Shown piece after piece: positions 12,404-24,827 of a stretch of DNA of 64,000 nucleotides. Numbering within the stretch: position 1 is the first letter of the stretch; the number at the start of each line of letters is the position of its first letter. Origin of the DNA: Viola odorata (taxonomy: Eukaryota; Streptophyta; Magnoliopsida; Malpighiales; Violaceae); contig OY829546.1 of NCBI GenBank assembly GCA_963691705.1, positions 6,582,001 through 6,646,000 on the forward strand, read 5' to 3'. The translations under genes and the position numbers were made by a program. The notes under the pieces were generated by a model, which saw only the letters and a list, made by a program, of their open reading frames with translations, did no database searches and was not told the origin of the DNA.

Positions 12404-12521
12404 GGATGATGACACGTGTCCAAAAGTGTCAAGAATAGCGGTATTCTAGCACTATTTGGGGCACGTATTATCATCCTAAATCATGATATAGGTAGATCAT
12501 GATCTACCCAAATTTTTTCCC
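12404..12521 (-). mobile_element. MITE copy 1 (G-box-carrying family), one end missing
   Basis: This segment matches, in opposite orientation, the MITE next to the stop codon of the PUB gene (48842-48990). Shared blocks are GATGATGACACGTGTCC, TGTCAAGAATAG, GGTATTCTA, CACTATTT and the terminal CTACCCAAATTTT. About 40 bases corresponding to one end of the other copy are absent here. Each copy carries the palindromic G-box GACACGTGTC. No coding capacity. Confidence 0.65.
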
Positions 12522-13159
12522 ATCGAGACAACCTCTCGTGTCTTGCTCCACGTTCTTGTCGTCGAATTTTTTAGTGGTGTGCGCGCGGTTCCACTTTTAG
12601 CGCCAACACGTACCCAACCGAATTCAATCACATATATAACCTTTTTTTTTAAATTAATAATAAAATTAAGAAACTTCTACACAACAAGCGATATTTGTGG
12701 TTCAAATTATAAAATATATATATCAATCTTCTCTTCATGTTAAATAATTTTATGATTATAATTTATTAAAAAAATAATATAATTTACGAATCGAGAATAA
12801 CATTTAATTCCAAGTCTGTTTAATACTTTAGAACGATATTTTTTTTTGAAATGGAGAGAGCATCGTAAACTCACCGTGAGATATATGCTACCCGAAAATT
12901 ATTGTAAACCCTATCACTTCAAATACGTATTTGATTACATTTATTATAACCCTAAAAGTAGCCCTACCTGCTAACTGGAAATTGCAACTAATTACTTGCT
13001 GAAAATTGCACCTAACTGCACGCCTTCGAGCTCACGAAGATTTTGCAACTTGCAAGGTCAAATAGGTCTATCAGAGATGGTACGTACATTCATACAACAA
13101 ATTATTTATAAGGCTATCGCTTCATTTGTGGTCCTTGTTGTATGCCACCTTTTTGAGTA
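12522..13159. other. Intergenic AT-rich DNA
   Basis: There is no conserved reading frame. A frame at 12543-12743 is open only by chance in AT-rich DNA and lacks any domain. I see nothing further in this stretch. Confidence 0.5.
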
Positions 13160-13779
13160 TTTTCCTACCTAAATATTTTCTAAACCAGAAATCAAAGCAA
13201 ACTGACCCAATTTATGAGTCGGGACATTCATGATCCGTTTAGTATGCACAAACGAATAACTAACAAAAGTAGACGCCAAATTAGCCATCTCCTCTTACAC
13301 CAAAACCGTATAATTAAACGGGAAGTTCCCATTAATCAGTGCCAAAATATTCAATAAGCAATTTGACTCGACGATAATTCTATCACAACCCTATTGGCGG
13401 GATTGTGTAATGGCGTTCTAAGGCTTCCGTTATTCGCGCCTCCGACCTGAGTGGAAGGAAGAAGGCACATTCAGACTCGAAAATAACCCTATCTAATTCC
13501 CATTGAGTAGGCTGAATAGCAGCATCCAGCAAAGCCATGGCTTCCGCCGTATCCACACCTTTTTTGATGCGGGACAAATATCACACCCGCGAACAGAAAG
13601 GAAATTCTGCAAGCCCTCGCAATGAAGCCTAACCCAGCTCCAGTGGGGCCAATCTTGTTATCGGAATTGATCTTAACCCACCCCTCACTGGGAGGGCTCC
13701 ATTTAGGTGCGGGAGACGGAACAGTCAGAGATGAGGCAACCTGGGCCGGGCGCCCCACCTCCTTATTGTCAGTCAGCAC
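13160..13779 (-). pseudogene. RNase H-like domain remnant of a LINE-type retroelement
   Basis: On the minus strand, the frame near 13779-13600 reads a W-x-P-P-x-E-G-W-V-K-I-N-S-D segment followed by GAGLGFIAR. This is the typical opening of the RNase H domain (RVT_3 type) found at the C-terminus of plant LINE polyproteins and in stand-alone plant RNase H-like proteins. A second frame (13577-13383) continues with AEAMALLDA and LDRVIFESEC. A third (about 13380-13160) carries an ESNCLL and a HTKRIMNVPTHKLGQFAL segment, the usual end of the domain. Three frames are needed to cover one domain, so it is broken by at least two frameshifts and also contains stops. No reverse transcriptase is seen alongside. 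Confidence 0.7.
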
Positions 13780-14225
13780 CTCTCCCCCCTAATAAGCACT
13801 GGTTGTGGAGTCTCAACGTATGTTGGAAGATTTTGCGGTTCCTAAACGCCCACAAAGACCAACAAGTAGAGAGAAACTAGCTCAACTCATCCATTTTAGT
13901 TATACTATATTAATTAATTAAATCCTCTGGCTAGCTGTTTAGGATCAAATCAATATTAGAGAATTAAATAAAGTAAGAAAGATCAAGTTGATTACTACTC
14001 CCTGTTTCTAAAAGCCGGTCGATCGTTTGAATACTACTTGAGAGTGTTTGATTTTGAAAACTTTCGCTTGTTTTTAACTAAATAATATTAGTGGTTTTCT
14101 ATCTTTTTCTTTTATACTAAGTAGTTTGGGCACGTGCAACAGTAATTTTTTATATGAAATTAAACTATTTAATTTAGATATTGTTTATAAATTAATTTTG
14201 GTCATTTGAAATAGATAATGTCACT

Positions 14226-14395
14226 ATTTAAATATTGTTCTAAAATAATATAACCGAACATATAAATCATTAAGCACACTAATAATAATTATTAATAGAT
14301 AATATAACTTAATAGTATTTAAATATTGTTCTAAAGTATTACAACCAACCACATAAATTGTTAAGCATACTAATAATAATAATTAATTATAAAGC
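14226..14395. repeat. Degenerate tandem repeat, about 101-bp period
   Basis: ATTTAAATATTGTTCTAAA starts at 14226 and again at 14327. In both places it is followed by an AACC...ACATAAAT block and TTAAGCAYACTAATAATAAT. A weaker third unit is hinted at upstream (near 14165). It lies in the presumed 3' part of the Helitron. Confidence 0.6.
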
Positions 14396-14599
14396 ATTTT
14401 TACAATTTTTCTTGCTTGATCTTTTTGATTATGGGCTCATACTCATATAGTTCATCAAATTTCTTGTTCTTGAGTCTTGTTTCCTTCCTTGTCTCTTTTT
14501 TGCCTTCAGCTTCTTCGTCAATGAGTATCGGTGTGGGCAAAATAATTACTTCCTCATCTTGTTTTTTTGTCTCTTTTCTTTTTCGGCTTGACTAATTTT

Positions 14600-15172
14600 T
14601 TAGCTTGTTGTTGATCATCTTCTTTTTTGATTTTCTTAATTCGCCTTCCTTTTTTATCATCTTGTTATTCTTGCTTTCATCCTTGTCATATTGTTCACAT
14701 TTTTTTCAGTTGCATTATTCACTTGAACTTTATTTTGCTGGTTCCTTTTTCCAAATTACCGCTAATGACTCCTCGTCTTCATCAGTTTCTTTTTTAGTCG
14801 GTGTCCTCTTTTTAGTTGCATGAACCTCTTCAGCGATAAATATATTCCTTTGTCGTTCGCTCTCATTTTTTTCGCTGACCTTGACTAAGAAATCAAATTC
14901 CTTGTCCTTGCAGGATATCATTTTTCTATAGTGTGGCAACTTCTCTTTTTCCTTTTACATTGAGAATAATATTAGTATTTTTTTCTGCAATAAAATAACT
15001 TTAGTATCACTATTCCAAAAGAATTATCTTGTCGTGAACCGATTCTTTGTATTTCTTGATGTCACAACCAATTAGTATTTCTGTCTCGTCAAAAAGAACA
15101 ATTGTTGCTTCATTCTCACCATCATTAATAAGTATGACCTTACCAAACTTGCTCCCATAGTTTCTGATCTTG
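14600..15172 (-). pseudogene. RPA1-like OB-fold remnant carried by the Helitron
   Basis: On the minus strand from about 15172, one frame reads YGSKFGKVILIN, then ATIVLFDETEILIGCDIKKY. This resembles the C-terminal DNA-binding domain of replication protein A large subunit-like proteins (the VVLFD...LIG pattern). After a gap that may be an intron (acceptor TTATTGCAG near 14990), the frame at 14939-14730 reads KMISCKDKEFDFLVKVSE and NIFIAEEV and then turns strongly lysine/glutamate-rich. RPA-like genes are known passengers of plant Helitrons. The 5' part of the gene is missing, and the remnant joins the truncated helicase frame directly. Confidence 0.55.
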
Positions 15173-18100
15173 TCCCTCGTGGTACTACAGGTAGTACTTG
15201 CCTGAAATCACCTCCAAAAATCACAACTTTACCACCAAATAGTTCATTGTTGTTCATTATATCCCTTAAGAACCGATCAACCATCTCTATTGCGCATTGT
15301 TTTGCCATTGGAGCTTCATCCCACAGAATAAGTCTTGCCCTTTTTATTAATTGAGTCTTGAGTTCTTGTTTTGAATAGTTGCTTTCACTTGATTCATGAA
15401 CATCTATAGGGATACCAAATCGTGAATGAGCAGTACAACCTCCTGACATGATTGCAACAGCAACCCCACATGTCGCAGTTGCAAGTCCAATCATCCCAAG
15501 TGATCGAACATTAGCAAGCAATGCTTTGTATAAATATGTTTTTCCTGTTCCTCCTGGTCCATCGACAAAAAATACCGCACTGGAAGTTGAATCAACCTTT
15601 TCTATAATTGCCTTAAAAGCCTCTTCTTATTCTGGATTTAACTTTGATTGTGTCTCTAGATCTTCTAATGTGATTTTAATGGACAATTCATCTGCAATCT
15701 CCTTTGGAAATGTCGAATCATGTTCCAAACTTATCTCCTTTAATGTAGGTAAATCATAGTCCTTAACACTTTTCCCCATACTTTCTAAATAAAAATCAAT
15801 ACTCTTGAGTGTTAATGCTAATACCTCCTCTACGCTTGAATTTCGATGGGTTCTTTTATAGTCTTCGGATAATGCATCACAATAGAGATCCCATAACTTC
15901 CTTACATCTTCAGGCTAATAATAAATTAAATAAAAAAATGTAAACGTTAATAAGAAATGACTTAAATTAATATAAACATAAATAAAAATATTCGGGGAAC
16001 AACACAGTTGGTTTAGAACTCTTGCTGTATCTTAATCTTAATATTTATAAATTAAAAAGGCATTTGACAAAATATAGGCTATACGGAAAAAATGGATTTA
16101 AAAGATGTAAAAGTGAGGATAGTAAATTCTACTAAATTTAGTTTTTTACTGACTTAATTTGAAAATTACCTGACAATACACCAAAATAGTAGCGAATAGT
16201 CTGCGTAACTCCAATGGCATTTTAAACATAACTGCTTCAGTTAGAAAAGCTGATATACTCTCGTCAGATTCAAGAAGTCCTCTATTTTGTGCTAATTGTT
16301 TGAATATTTTGCATATAACTTCATTTATTGTCAATAAATCTTCAAAAGATTTTGGCCCTCTAACATGATTTAATAATAACCTTAGAAAATACCTTTCTCC
16401 TTCTTTTGGATTTGCAGTATTTACACGGCCAATCACACCCCTCGTTGATTCTCTTTTTTTCCATGGTTTTTCTTTAGATTGCCACACAAAATGCACAGGA
16501 AATTCCCTGTAGTAAAAATATAAGAAATAATTATGTGAAAGATATCATATTGGAACATTAATTAATGTATTATATCTACAAATATAAATAAATAATATAA
16601 TATATATACTAATAGTGACATTGGAAAATAAATAAGCAAAGAAATAAAATTTTAAGAATAAAGTTTTTTTCTTGCCTGTATAAATATTGTCTTGCATTTG
16701 GATTCTCAGAACATGTTGTAAAGAATTCTGTAAGCATTGTCTTTGATACATGTTCCCAAAGTACCACTTCTTGCAAATTTTGATTCTCCCAATAATATAC
16801 AGCCTGTTTATTAGGCAAATGTAATTGCAAATTTATCACCGGAGGATTCATCTCATTTAAATTGAATTCATATATCCTCGATGCAGCTTCTTGTGGAGAG
16901 ACAAATATCCCATCTTTAAATTGTTCTATCTCATCAACCAAATTATTCCCATCATTTGATGCAATGTATACAGATATTTTGTCATGCCCTTTGTATACGT
17001 ATACGTACTTATAAAGATATTTCACTCATTTAATGCTGGAGCAGATCTCAATAATTATGTGGCAACCATATCTTGTAAGCAAGTAAGAGTTATACGACAC
17101 TACCCATCGGTTATCAAACTCTTTGTTCTTCTTAATTATTTTTCGCCCATTGTCTCTTCTTTGATATATTGGATAACCATCTTTTCCAGCCACAGTTGTA
17201 GAAGAAAAACCTCATGGATAGTGAAATCTGCATTTTCCATTTTCCATACAACCACATTTTTTATTACTTTCTCCACACGGACCATGCATCATATGTTTGG
17301 TCACTAATTGAAAAAGTAGAGGTTCTTCATCCTCATCTGGTATTTCAGCACAAATAAATTTGTCAAACTGATTAGAACAAATAATTTTGAAACCTTCTTC
17401 GAGTATGACTAACATATGAACGTGTGGCATTCCCCTTTTCTGAAATTCAATAATATGAGCATGTGCAACTACTTTTCTAAATACTTGTTTTTTAATAACT
17501 TGATCTTTGAGATCTTGAACTTTTGCTCGAAAGACCCTTACAACTAAATCAGGACGGTCTTGTGCAAGTTCCCCTTCTGTAAGTTGATCTTGAATCTCTT
17601 TCCAATCTGGATTACATGTCATAGTAATAAACAAATCAGGCTTCCCAAAATGTTGGACCAATGATTTCGAATCAAGATATCATCGTCGCATATCTCGTGG
17701 CCCTCCAACAAAAGAGGCAGGAAGGATTAACCTTTTTCCTACTTCACTTCCTCTAGTTTCTCCTGACATGACAGTATCAGCAATACCTTGGTACAATTCA
17801 GATCGGATTTTTGCTTGCTAATGATGGAAGAAATCAAGTCTGGTAGTCTCCAATTTAATGTACATATTTACAACATATTGTTGTAATAGTCTACCAGATA
17901 GTAAAAGTATCAATTGTATAAAAGCTCTAATTTGAAGCTTATAACAATAGTACTCTCTACACGATACTTTTGATATTGTAGGTCTATGCACACCTATATG
18001 TTAAAAAAATCATGTGAAAATTCTAAAAGACATATGAAAAAAAATAGAGCTAAAAATTGAAATAATATCGTATTAATTAAAAGCTTACCTTCTGTTTCTT

Positions 18101-19237
18101 GATCAAAAATATTTTCTTCTGTAGTTGTTGTATTAGTATTGGAAGACCTTCTCAATTGTTTGTAAATATTCTGATGCCGACCAACTTCTCCTTTAGGGCA
18201 TAAAAGTGGGTATTAGAGAGGATCATAACAACTAAAGTAATGTTTAATTCTGTGGCTCTGTCCCGAATGTGCATGAACAACTATATCTCTTTCAAATGGA
18301 ACATTAGAATTATTTCCTTCAATCCATATAGCAGCAACTTGATCAACAGAAGGTGAGTTATAAACTCTTTGATCAATATTAACACTTGTGTTGATATGGA
18401 TTTGTAAATCGTCAAGTGAGGAAATATCTTTGAAACCTTTCAAAAATTTAGCATATGGGTTGTTTTCCAAAATCTTCATCAATTTCTTCATAATGCTTTC
18501 ATCCAAGTTAGCATTCTCCATAATTCTCATCCTATTGTGGAGCTCATTATTAGTATCATAAAAATAAAGTTGAAAATACACTGGATTATTCTTTGCGGGC
18601 ACCAATCCGGGAAGGTTGTAGTATGCCTGACCTTGAGCTTTAAAGGTATCCTCGATGAAGCAAGTTCTTTGTCATACTTTACACCAAATGATGTAAACCC
18701 AAATATATTGTTATATTTTCTAATCTTTCTACGAAACTCTTTCGCTTCTTCCGATTGTGACGTATAAAGTTCTAGCAAATCATCATCATAATGTGTATGC
18801 GCCAATTTAACTTGTCCATTTTGACAACAAAATATTGGTGGCTCGAACTGAAATCTTTTTGCACCACAATAGTTACAACTGGGAACATCCTTTAACGTAT
18901 GTAGAGGTGAAATAGATGGTTCAACTTCTATATGTCCTACATATTAAAACAAATAAAAAATTTATTATATAGTTTAGTATTAGTCACTCCGAATTAAAAC
19001 AAATAAAAGATTTATTATATCACATAAGCTTTAAGCAACCAATTTCGCTCTCTTCTTTTAACATTTGACATCATCAAATCAAACATTGAATCAAATTATT
19101 AATTTTAAAATATTAAATAATCACATACCTTGATATTGATAAAGAAATGATTGAGCTTTAAGTAACCAATTTCGTTCTCTTCTTTTAACATGTGGCACCA
19201 TCAAACCATTGATCACTTTTCTTTTGTTTGTAGACAT
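15150..19237 (-). pseudogene. Helitron Rep/helicase gene, broken (HUH Rep plus PIF1-type helicase)
   Basis: In intact Helitrons this gene encodes the rolling-circle initiator and helicase. The first exon starts at ATG 19237 and ends at a GTATGT donor (19129). A second begins at 18936, giving the Helitron N-terminal domain with its C-x2-C and FCC residues. A shift of frame near 18650 leads into FQLYFYDTNNELHNRM (18605-18213). The Rep section (17661-17212) has PDLFITMTCNP and EFQKRGMPHVHM, the H-U-H metal-binding motif. Further fragments lie at 17025-16609 and 16496-16146. The helicase has Walker A GPGGTGKT (about 15575-15550), TAHSRFGIPI and Walker B LILWDEAPM, and stops after GGDFRQVLPVVPRGTR. 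Later helicase motifs are missing. Confidence 0.8.
19020..19200. repeat. Partial duplication of the Helitron first-exon region
   Basis: GCTTTAAGCAACCAATTTCG followed by CTCTCTTCTTTTAACAT (from about 19028) recurs with changes as GCTTTAAGTAACCAATTTCG (from about 19155). The right-hand copy lies in the first coding exon and the left-hand one in the following intron. It is an internal duplication that adds to the decay of the element. Confidence 0.6.
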
Positions 19238-19740
19238 TTTCCTACAATTGAAATAAATTTAAAACATGAATTTGCAAGTAAGTGGTAATTTAAGTAATTT
19301 ATTAAATAGTGTATGAAATTGTATAAATATACATATATGAATCAAACTAAATAAATACAACATGGATCTATTGTGCTTAAAGGAAAAAGCTAAAATAGCA
19401 CGAAAATACAAAATCTGGTGGAATGATGTTATCATTTAACGAAAGATGTTCAAAGCATGAAAATAGCAAATGACTAATTTAAGTTAGATGCCAGGTTCCA
19501 CCTTTGTTATAAGGTAAATCAGAAAAAAATAATGATGATGGTTCAAACAATTTCGATAATCTTAAATACATACACATATGGACCGAGCTAAATAAATACA
19601 CACATATATAGGACTCAAATTAATTAAATATAAGATTTATATAATAAATATATAATTCATACCACAATAAATACATTGGACTTAAATATAAATATACAAA
19701 ATCGAAGGTTAGGGGTGATACCAGAAAAACCACGCTCAAA

Positions 19741-19910
19741 TCAATTGCTGGACAAAGACAATAGATCGCTTCTTCATTTTTCCAATTTCTAGTTCGAGCT
19801 AGTTTCCTTCGTTTTTCTGATTTCTGGATCTAAAATAAAATGTTTGGAAATAAATTGCTGGACAAAGACAATAGTTCCCTTCTTTATTTTTCTAATTTCT
19901 TAGTTTGAGA
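19741..19910. repeat. Direct duplication, about 112-bp period
   Basis: AATTGCTGGACAAAGACAAT occurs near 19742 and again near 19853. Both copies are followed by AG-TCNCTTCTT-ATTTTTC-AATTTCT and a TAGTT(T/C)GAG motif. It lies in the non-coding 5' part of the Helitron. Confidence 0.7.
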
Positions 19911-20389
19911 CTGTAGATAAGGACTTGTATCGGTGTGTGAGACTGCAGATAAGGCCAATGAATCTTCCGATAATTTGATGCACAACTCGCTACTAATGTG
20001 ATTGGAGGAATTACCAAGCAAGCTGCTACCAAAAATATGGATTTGTGAAGACGAAAACACAATTAGCATGTTAAATATATTACTAAAAAGCTATTTGTGA
20101 CATATATATCTATTTCAATTGAAGAAATTAATTATTCAACCAGCAGCAAGAAAGTTAAGTGCGTTGATATATATCAGCGACTAAATTAATAAGGGGGGCT
20201 AGCAGATTTGAGAATACTCGAAATATTGGCAGTTCAATCCCGCTAGTTAAACCATCATTGATCTTAATGAAGAAATAAAGATGAAACCAATTACCAGCAA
20301 GTATTAAAGTTCGTACCTTTTTGTTCTTTTGGCGCTACAATTGGAAGGTGGAAGAAGAAGAAGGTCATGAAGTTTAGGGTTTAATAAGG

Positions 20390-20499
20390 TTAATTAATTA
20401 AATAAGTGATTGAGTAATAGATTTATTCAATTTTAATAGGTAAGTTAATTAATTAAATAAGTAGTTGAATAATAGATTTATTTAATTTTAATAGGTAGA
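20390..20499. repeat. Two-copy tandem repeat, 55-bp unit
   Basis: The unit starts TTAATTAATTAAATAAGT at 20390 and again at 20445. It continues with GAATAATAGATTTATT-like sequence and ends AATTTTAATAGGTA. The copies are nearly identical, lie just inside the Helitron 5' terminus, and are probably part of the element. Confidence 0.75.
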
Positions 20500-20607
20500 T
20501 AATTTTAAAAATTAAAAGACTATTACACCCTTAAATTTTTTAATAATTTAAGGATATCATAGTAATTTAAAAGAATAAGCCCCTTCGTGTTTTTTATATA
20601 GTATAGA

Positions 20608-23600
20608 TACTTTTAGCTTGTGAGCAGTAACATGTGCTTCAACTATCGCCTTCAAAATGGAGCGAATGTTATGCGGCGCAAAGACACTCATATTTGTCAA
20701 TTCAACCTTTTTTTCTAAATTTACCTTACGCATTAAAACTACTAAAATTTAAAAAAGAAAAAGAAAAAAACAAAATGATGCAAGTTTTTGTAGTACTTTT
20801 TTTTCTTATTTTTAGAACCAAAAGTTTTTGAACACTTAATGTGATTCAATGAATTAGAGATTACTACATTATTACAAAAAGATCTAAATTAAAATGACTA
20901 GCCGACAACGAGAGAGATGTTTCAAATGATGGGTATTGAAAACTTGCTAATACTAGCTAGCTACCTAGTTAGCTATCGACCGTAGACGTAAGCTAGCCTA
21001 ATATTTAAAGAAGAATATAGTACTATTAAAATCCCATTTCGGTTAGAAACTTCAATAAATAGTTAGATATAAGATTAAGAGAGGATTCAACGGCGGAGGT
21101 TTTAAGGGATCAAGGAGCGCTATCCCTTTTCCCCCTAATTGTTTTTATTAATCTTTCATATTTGTACTCTAAATATTAACAATACGTGTTAATATGCATA
21201 CAACTCTAGTATTTGAAGCATATAATAAAAGCCGAAGGCTATGTGACGGGGTTACCGATGGTTGCGTCTTGAGACGGGTATTCTAAAATGCCAAAGAAAA
21301 TATTTGGAATATGAAGTAGCAGTAAGAAGATGAAAGAAGGTTTTCCTTGAATTATAGTGGAAAAGCTCATTAAGAGTTGGGTCCATATGTGAAAGCAACT
21401 TCCCTATCTATTCTCTCTCTGCGTGGTCAACAAGCTTGAATAGGAATAGGGATCAACAATAATGGTTTGCAAACATTTCTTTGCGATTGTGGTGGGAATA
21501 ATTAGAATTGGGATTTGTGAAAGTTTGCTTGCCCAACCATGCAATTTGATGCTCTTCATTATTGCAATTCTCAACCTTTTTATGATCAACTGAACAAGAA
21601 ATTATCTTTTCCATAGTGTTTGGGAGTATATATGTACTTTTTTTATCGATTGAATTTAATATGAAAATGAAACATATGAACTTGAAATCTTATTGGTATT
21701 TCTAACCGCATACAGTTAAGCCAGCAAAGGTTGATTAGCTTCTTCACCAACCTAATCTTTAGATTAAATATGTGATTATGGCCCATTTAAGAGGGTTTAC
21801 TGACTTAATGGCAGTTTTAGAAAAGAGGGTCCCAATTTCCTTACATCAATCCCTTTGTGGCAATGTAGGAAGATAATGAAATCAATAGTTACTTTAAATT
21901 CAATAATGACGATTATGGTGACATAGGCTCTTGGTTTCATCTGACATTTTTTATTTTTACCGCTCAGTAAACCAGATTATTTTCTCTCTCTTTATAATAA
22001 AATGCACCTATATATATATATATATTTATCATAAAAGGGACAAGTTAGTACGGCATGTACCCAGGCGAAGGCAGGTGGTAAAACATGAATGCAAATGTAA
22101 TTTTGGATAATCACATCTCTGACAAAACAGCGACCCAAGCAGTGAATTATCCAAAAGCGTATACTATACTATCCTACTCCTAGTGAATTTAGAGCTGCAC
22201 AGGATCTCAAAAGTCACCATCTCATACTGCAATCTTCTTACTTTTTGCTAATTAGATTCCAAATCATTTTATAAACCGGAATCTGAATTTGGCTTAAACA
22301 AATTCATAGCCACACGACATGTTATTGAACCTATTCATGTACTTGAAAACGACGTTGGAAGGTCACAATTTTGTTTTCACACTCAAAATTCACTTTCTTA
22401 AATTTATTCGTTTCATTTATTTGATCTCCATCTTGTTTCATAAACTACTGTTTGCATCATTTATCATGATGCACAATTGCGAGTTAAATGCATACGCAGA
22501 ATTCCATCCAGTCGCAGTATACTTGCATTGCTCTGACAAGACAGTACTACAAATTGCTGGAGTAATTAATTTTCTTGGAAAAGATAATCAATAATCATAG
22601 AATCATAGGATATTTTTTTCCAGGATAATGAGCGGATATTTTTTTCACAAACACAACATGTATTTTTGCGAGAATGAAGTCACCATTTTTAACGGTCCGA
22701 TGTAAACAAACAACTAGATAATTTAGGATGGTGCAACGAGTCAAAGTTGATCGCTCAGAATTCAGCTACATATCGATGATTATGTACAAAGTAAGAATGT
22801 TGAACCATTTATACCAACCAACGGTAGACTAAGTCCTATTAACATCAAAGCTTTCCTTATTTCTGTTGAACTCTTTATCATTGTTGACAGCGATAGAATT
22901 TTTTTTTCTTAAAAACACACCTTAGAAATATAGAGAACAGCGGCTAGCTACCTGCTGTAGTTGAGAATTGATTATTAATATTAATTCTTCGTATGATTTT
23001 CTTATATTTAATTTATTTATCTTTTTGAATTTTTTAGTAGCCTAACTAGCTAGCTATCAAAACCAGGGAGAGTTTTGGTTGGGCCGGGTCGGGCATTTGA
23101 TAGATTTAAGGAGATATATAAATTATTTGGAAATATTATGTTTAATTAGTTTTAGAAATGTTCCAATCCTAACCCATGTATGGGTTGTTTAATTTTTTGA
23201 ATTTTACACATTTTCGCGCCTTATAATTCTCCCTTGCAGAAGGTGATCTCTTCTTATGATTTATCCGATAGGGTCGTTCGTAGATTTTTAGCTTCTTATG
23301 ATTTATCCGATATGATCTCTTCTTATGATTTTTATTAGCGTAAAAAAAATAAATATAATTTATTAGAATTCGGAGAACGTGTAATAAAGAAAAGAAAAAT
23401 AAGGAGGTTTTTGAACATTAAAGTAGGTGTGCTGTGGTGGTTGGTTGGTTGTGTTCCAAAGGGGATTTTAATTGCTTTATCTTCAAACACTGTCATCCAA
23501 CCACAAAAAATACAAATAAGTATATAACCAAAAAGGAAAAAGACAAGGAGATATTTATTATTGAATTGAAACCAATAGGAGGGAGGGGGAGGGGCCCCAC

Positions 23601-24468
23601 ACACTTCTCATCGTCATCGTCATCATCACCATCAATCAACTTTATTTTCTTGAAGATAATTAATTTAATTTAACAATTTTTTATTTGGGTTTATGGAAGG
23701 AGACGTTTCCTCGTTTTTCAGCTGATTGCATCTTCTGACACATTTTGATTTCCTGCCCTTTCCCTTCTTATTTCTTTTTCATTTCTTCCTTTAACACTGG
23801 ACTGGACTTGCCACTCACAATCATATGCAAGAAAGAAAGAAAGAACAAGAAAATCAAGAAAATATAAAGAAAAGGGGATCCATCAAAATGATCTGATAAA
23901 GAAAAGAAGGGTCAAATCACACAACTTCTCCTGTTTTTGATGTATTCCTAGGTACCTCACTCTCAAAAACCCATAAATCAAAAATCAAAAATCACAAGCA
24001 GCTGCTATGGTAGTAGTAGAATTAGTAGTAGCAACATCAGACGACTATGTAATATCATCACATAATTAAATTAAATATATAAAACATCAAGATTGATGCA
24101 TAATAGCAAAAACAAACAAAACCAAGAATCAATTTAAACAATTTCTTATCTTTATTGAAATTTCCTGATTTCCTTGCAAATTAGAAGAAAAAGAAAAAGA
24201 ATTTGTGTGGATAATGAATGGAGTAGTGAATAAAAGGAAAGATGGGTATCTTTTTATGATGCACAGAGACTTTTTTCTCACCACACCACTCCCATCTCGC
24301 TCTCTCTTTTTGGTTTTCCTTTTCGGAGAGGGGAGTTGCAGAGATTTTCAATTCTGACAAAAGGGTTCCCCTTCTTATGTCAAGAGCAGACTCATCATCA
24401 TCAACATATATAGACAGGTATATATATAGGTGTCTGTGTAAATTTCGTTAACATTTCTTCATCTTTCC

Positions 24469-24499
<31 letters not shown>

Positions 24500-24750
24500 A
24501 TGTATAGCTGCACACATCTCTTTCCTCTGATAAAACTTTCATGGTGATTTGTAAGTGAAATATTTTTGCTTCTATAATTTCCTTTGCAGACGATGATGGA
24601 GCACGTGCACACTCAGATTTCCATCACAACAGCAGGTTCCATTTTTATAAAATAAAAGTTACTACTATAGTGTCTAATGTCTATAGTATAATCAATTCTT
24701 CACTCTCCCTTTCTTTCTCCATCAATCTCTCTCTCTCTTTTCTCTCTCTC
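20608..24750. other. Intergenic stretch upstream of the BLH1-like gene
   Basis: No supported gene. Short direct repeats of TTCTTATGATTTATCCGATA occur at 23251 and 23293. A (CT)n microsatellite lies at about 24472-24499, and CT-rich tracts increase towards the promoter of the downstream gene. Frames at 22319-22594 and 23335-23673 lack any recognisable domain. Confidence 0.55.
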
Positions 24751-24754
24751 TCAA

Positions 24755-24764
24755 TATATATAAA
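24755..24764 (+). promoter_or_regulatory. TATA box of the BLH1-like gene
   Basis: TATATATAAA lies directly after a CT-rich tract (24727-24751), a common plant core-promoter arrangement. Transcription would be expected to start about 30 bases downstream, near 24790-24800, giving a leader of roughly 350 bases after splicing. Confidence 0.6.
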
Positions 24765-24827
24765 CAAACCCATCTCCTTATCCCCCACTCCCTTTCTCCC
24801 CTCTCTCACCCTCTTCTTCTTCTAGAG

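Larger units (their letters stand above)
14116..20607 (-). mobile_element. Decayed Helitron, minus strand, about 6.5 kb
   Basis: On the minus strand, the element begins with TCTATACTATATAAAAAACA at 20607, preceded by A. This is the classical plant Helitron 5' terminus inserted at an A-T dinucleotide, and a CGAAGGGGC block follows directly. Downstream lie a Helitron N-terminal domain, a Rep (HUH) segment, a PIF1-type helicase start and an RPA-like segment, all on the same strand and in the usual order. The 3' end is uncertain. The best candidate is GTTGCACGTGCCC followed by ACTACTTAGT (14140-14116), which resembles a hairpin plus CTAGT terminus but does not fit CTRR exactly. Frameshifts, stops and a large internal deletion make the copy non-autonomous. 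Confidence 0.75.

Noticed and set aside
13990..14010. Half Stowaway terminus (TACTACTCCCTGTTTC)
   Set aside because: No matching inverted end was found within a few hundred bases.
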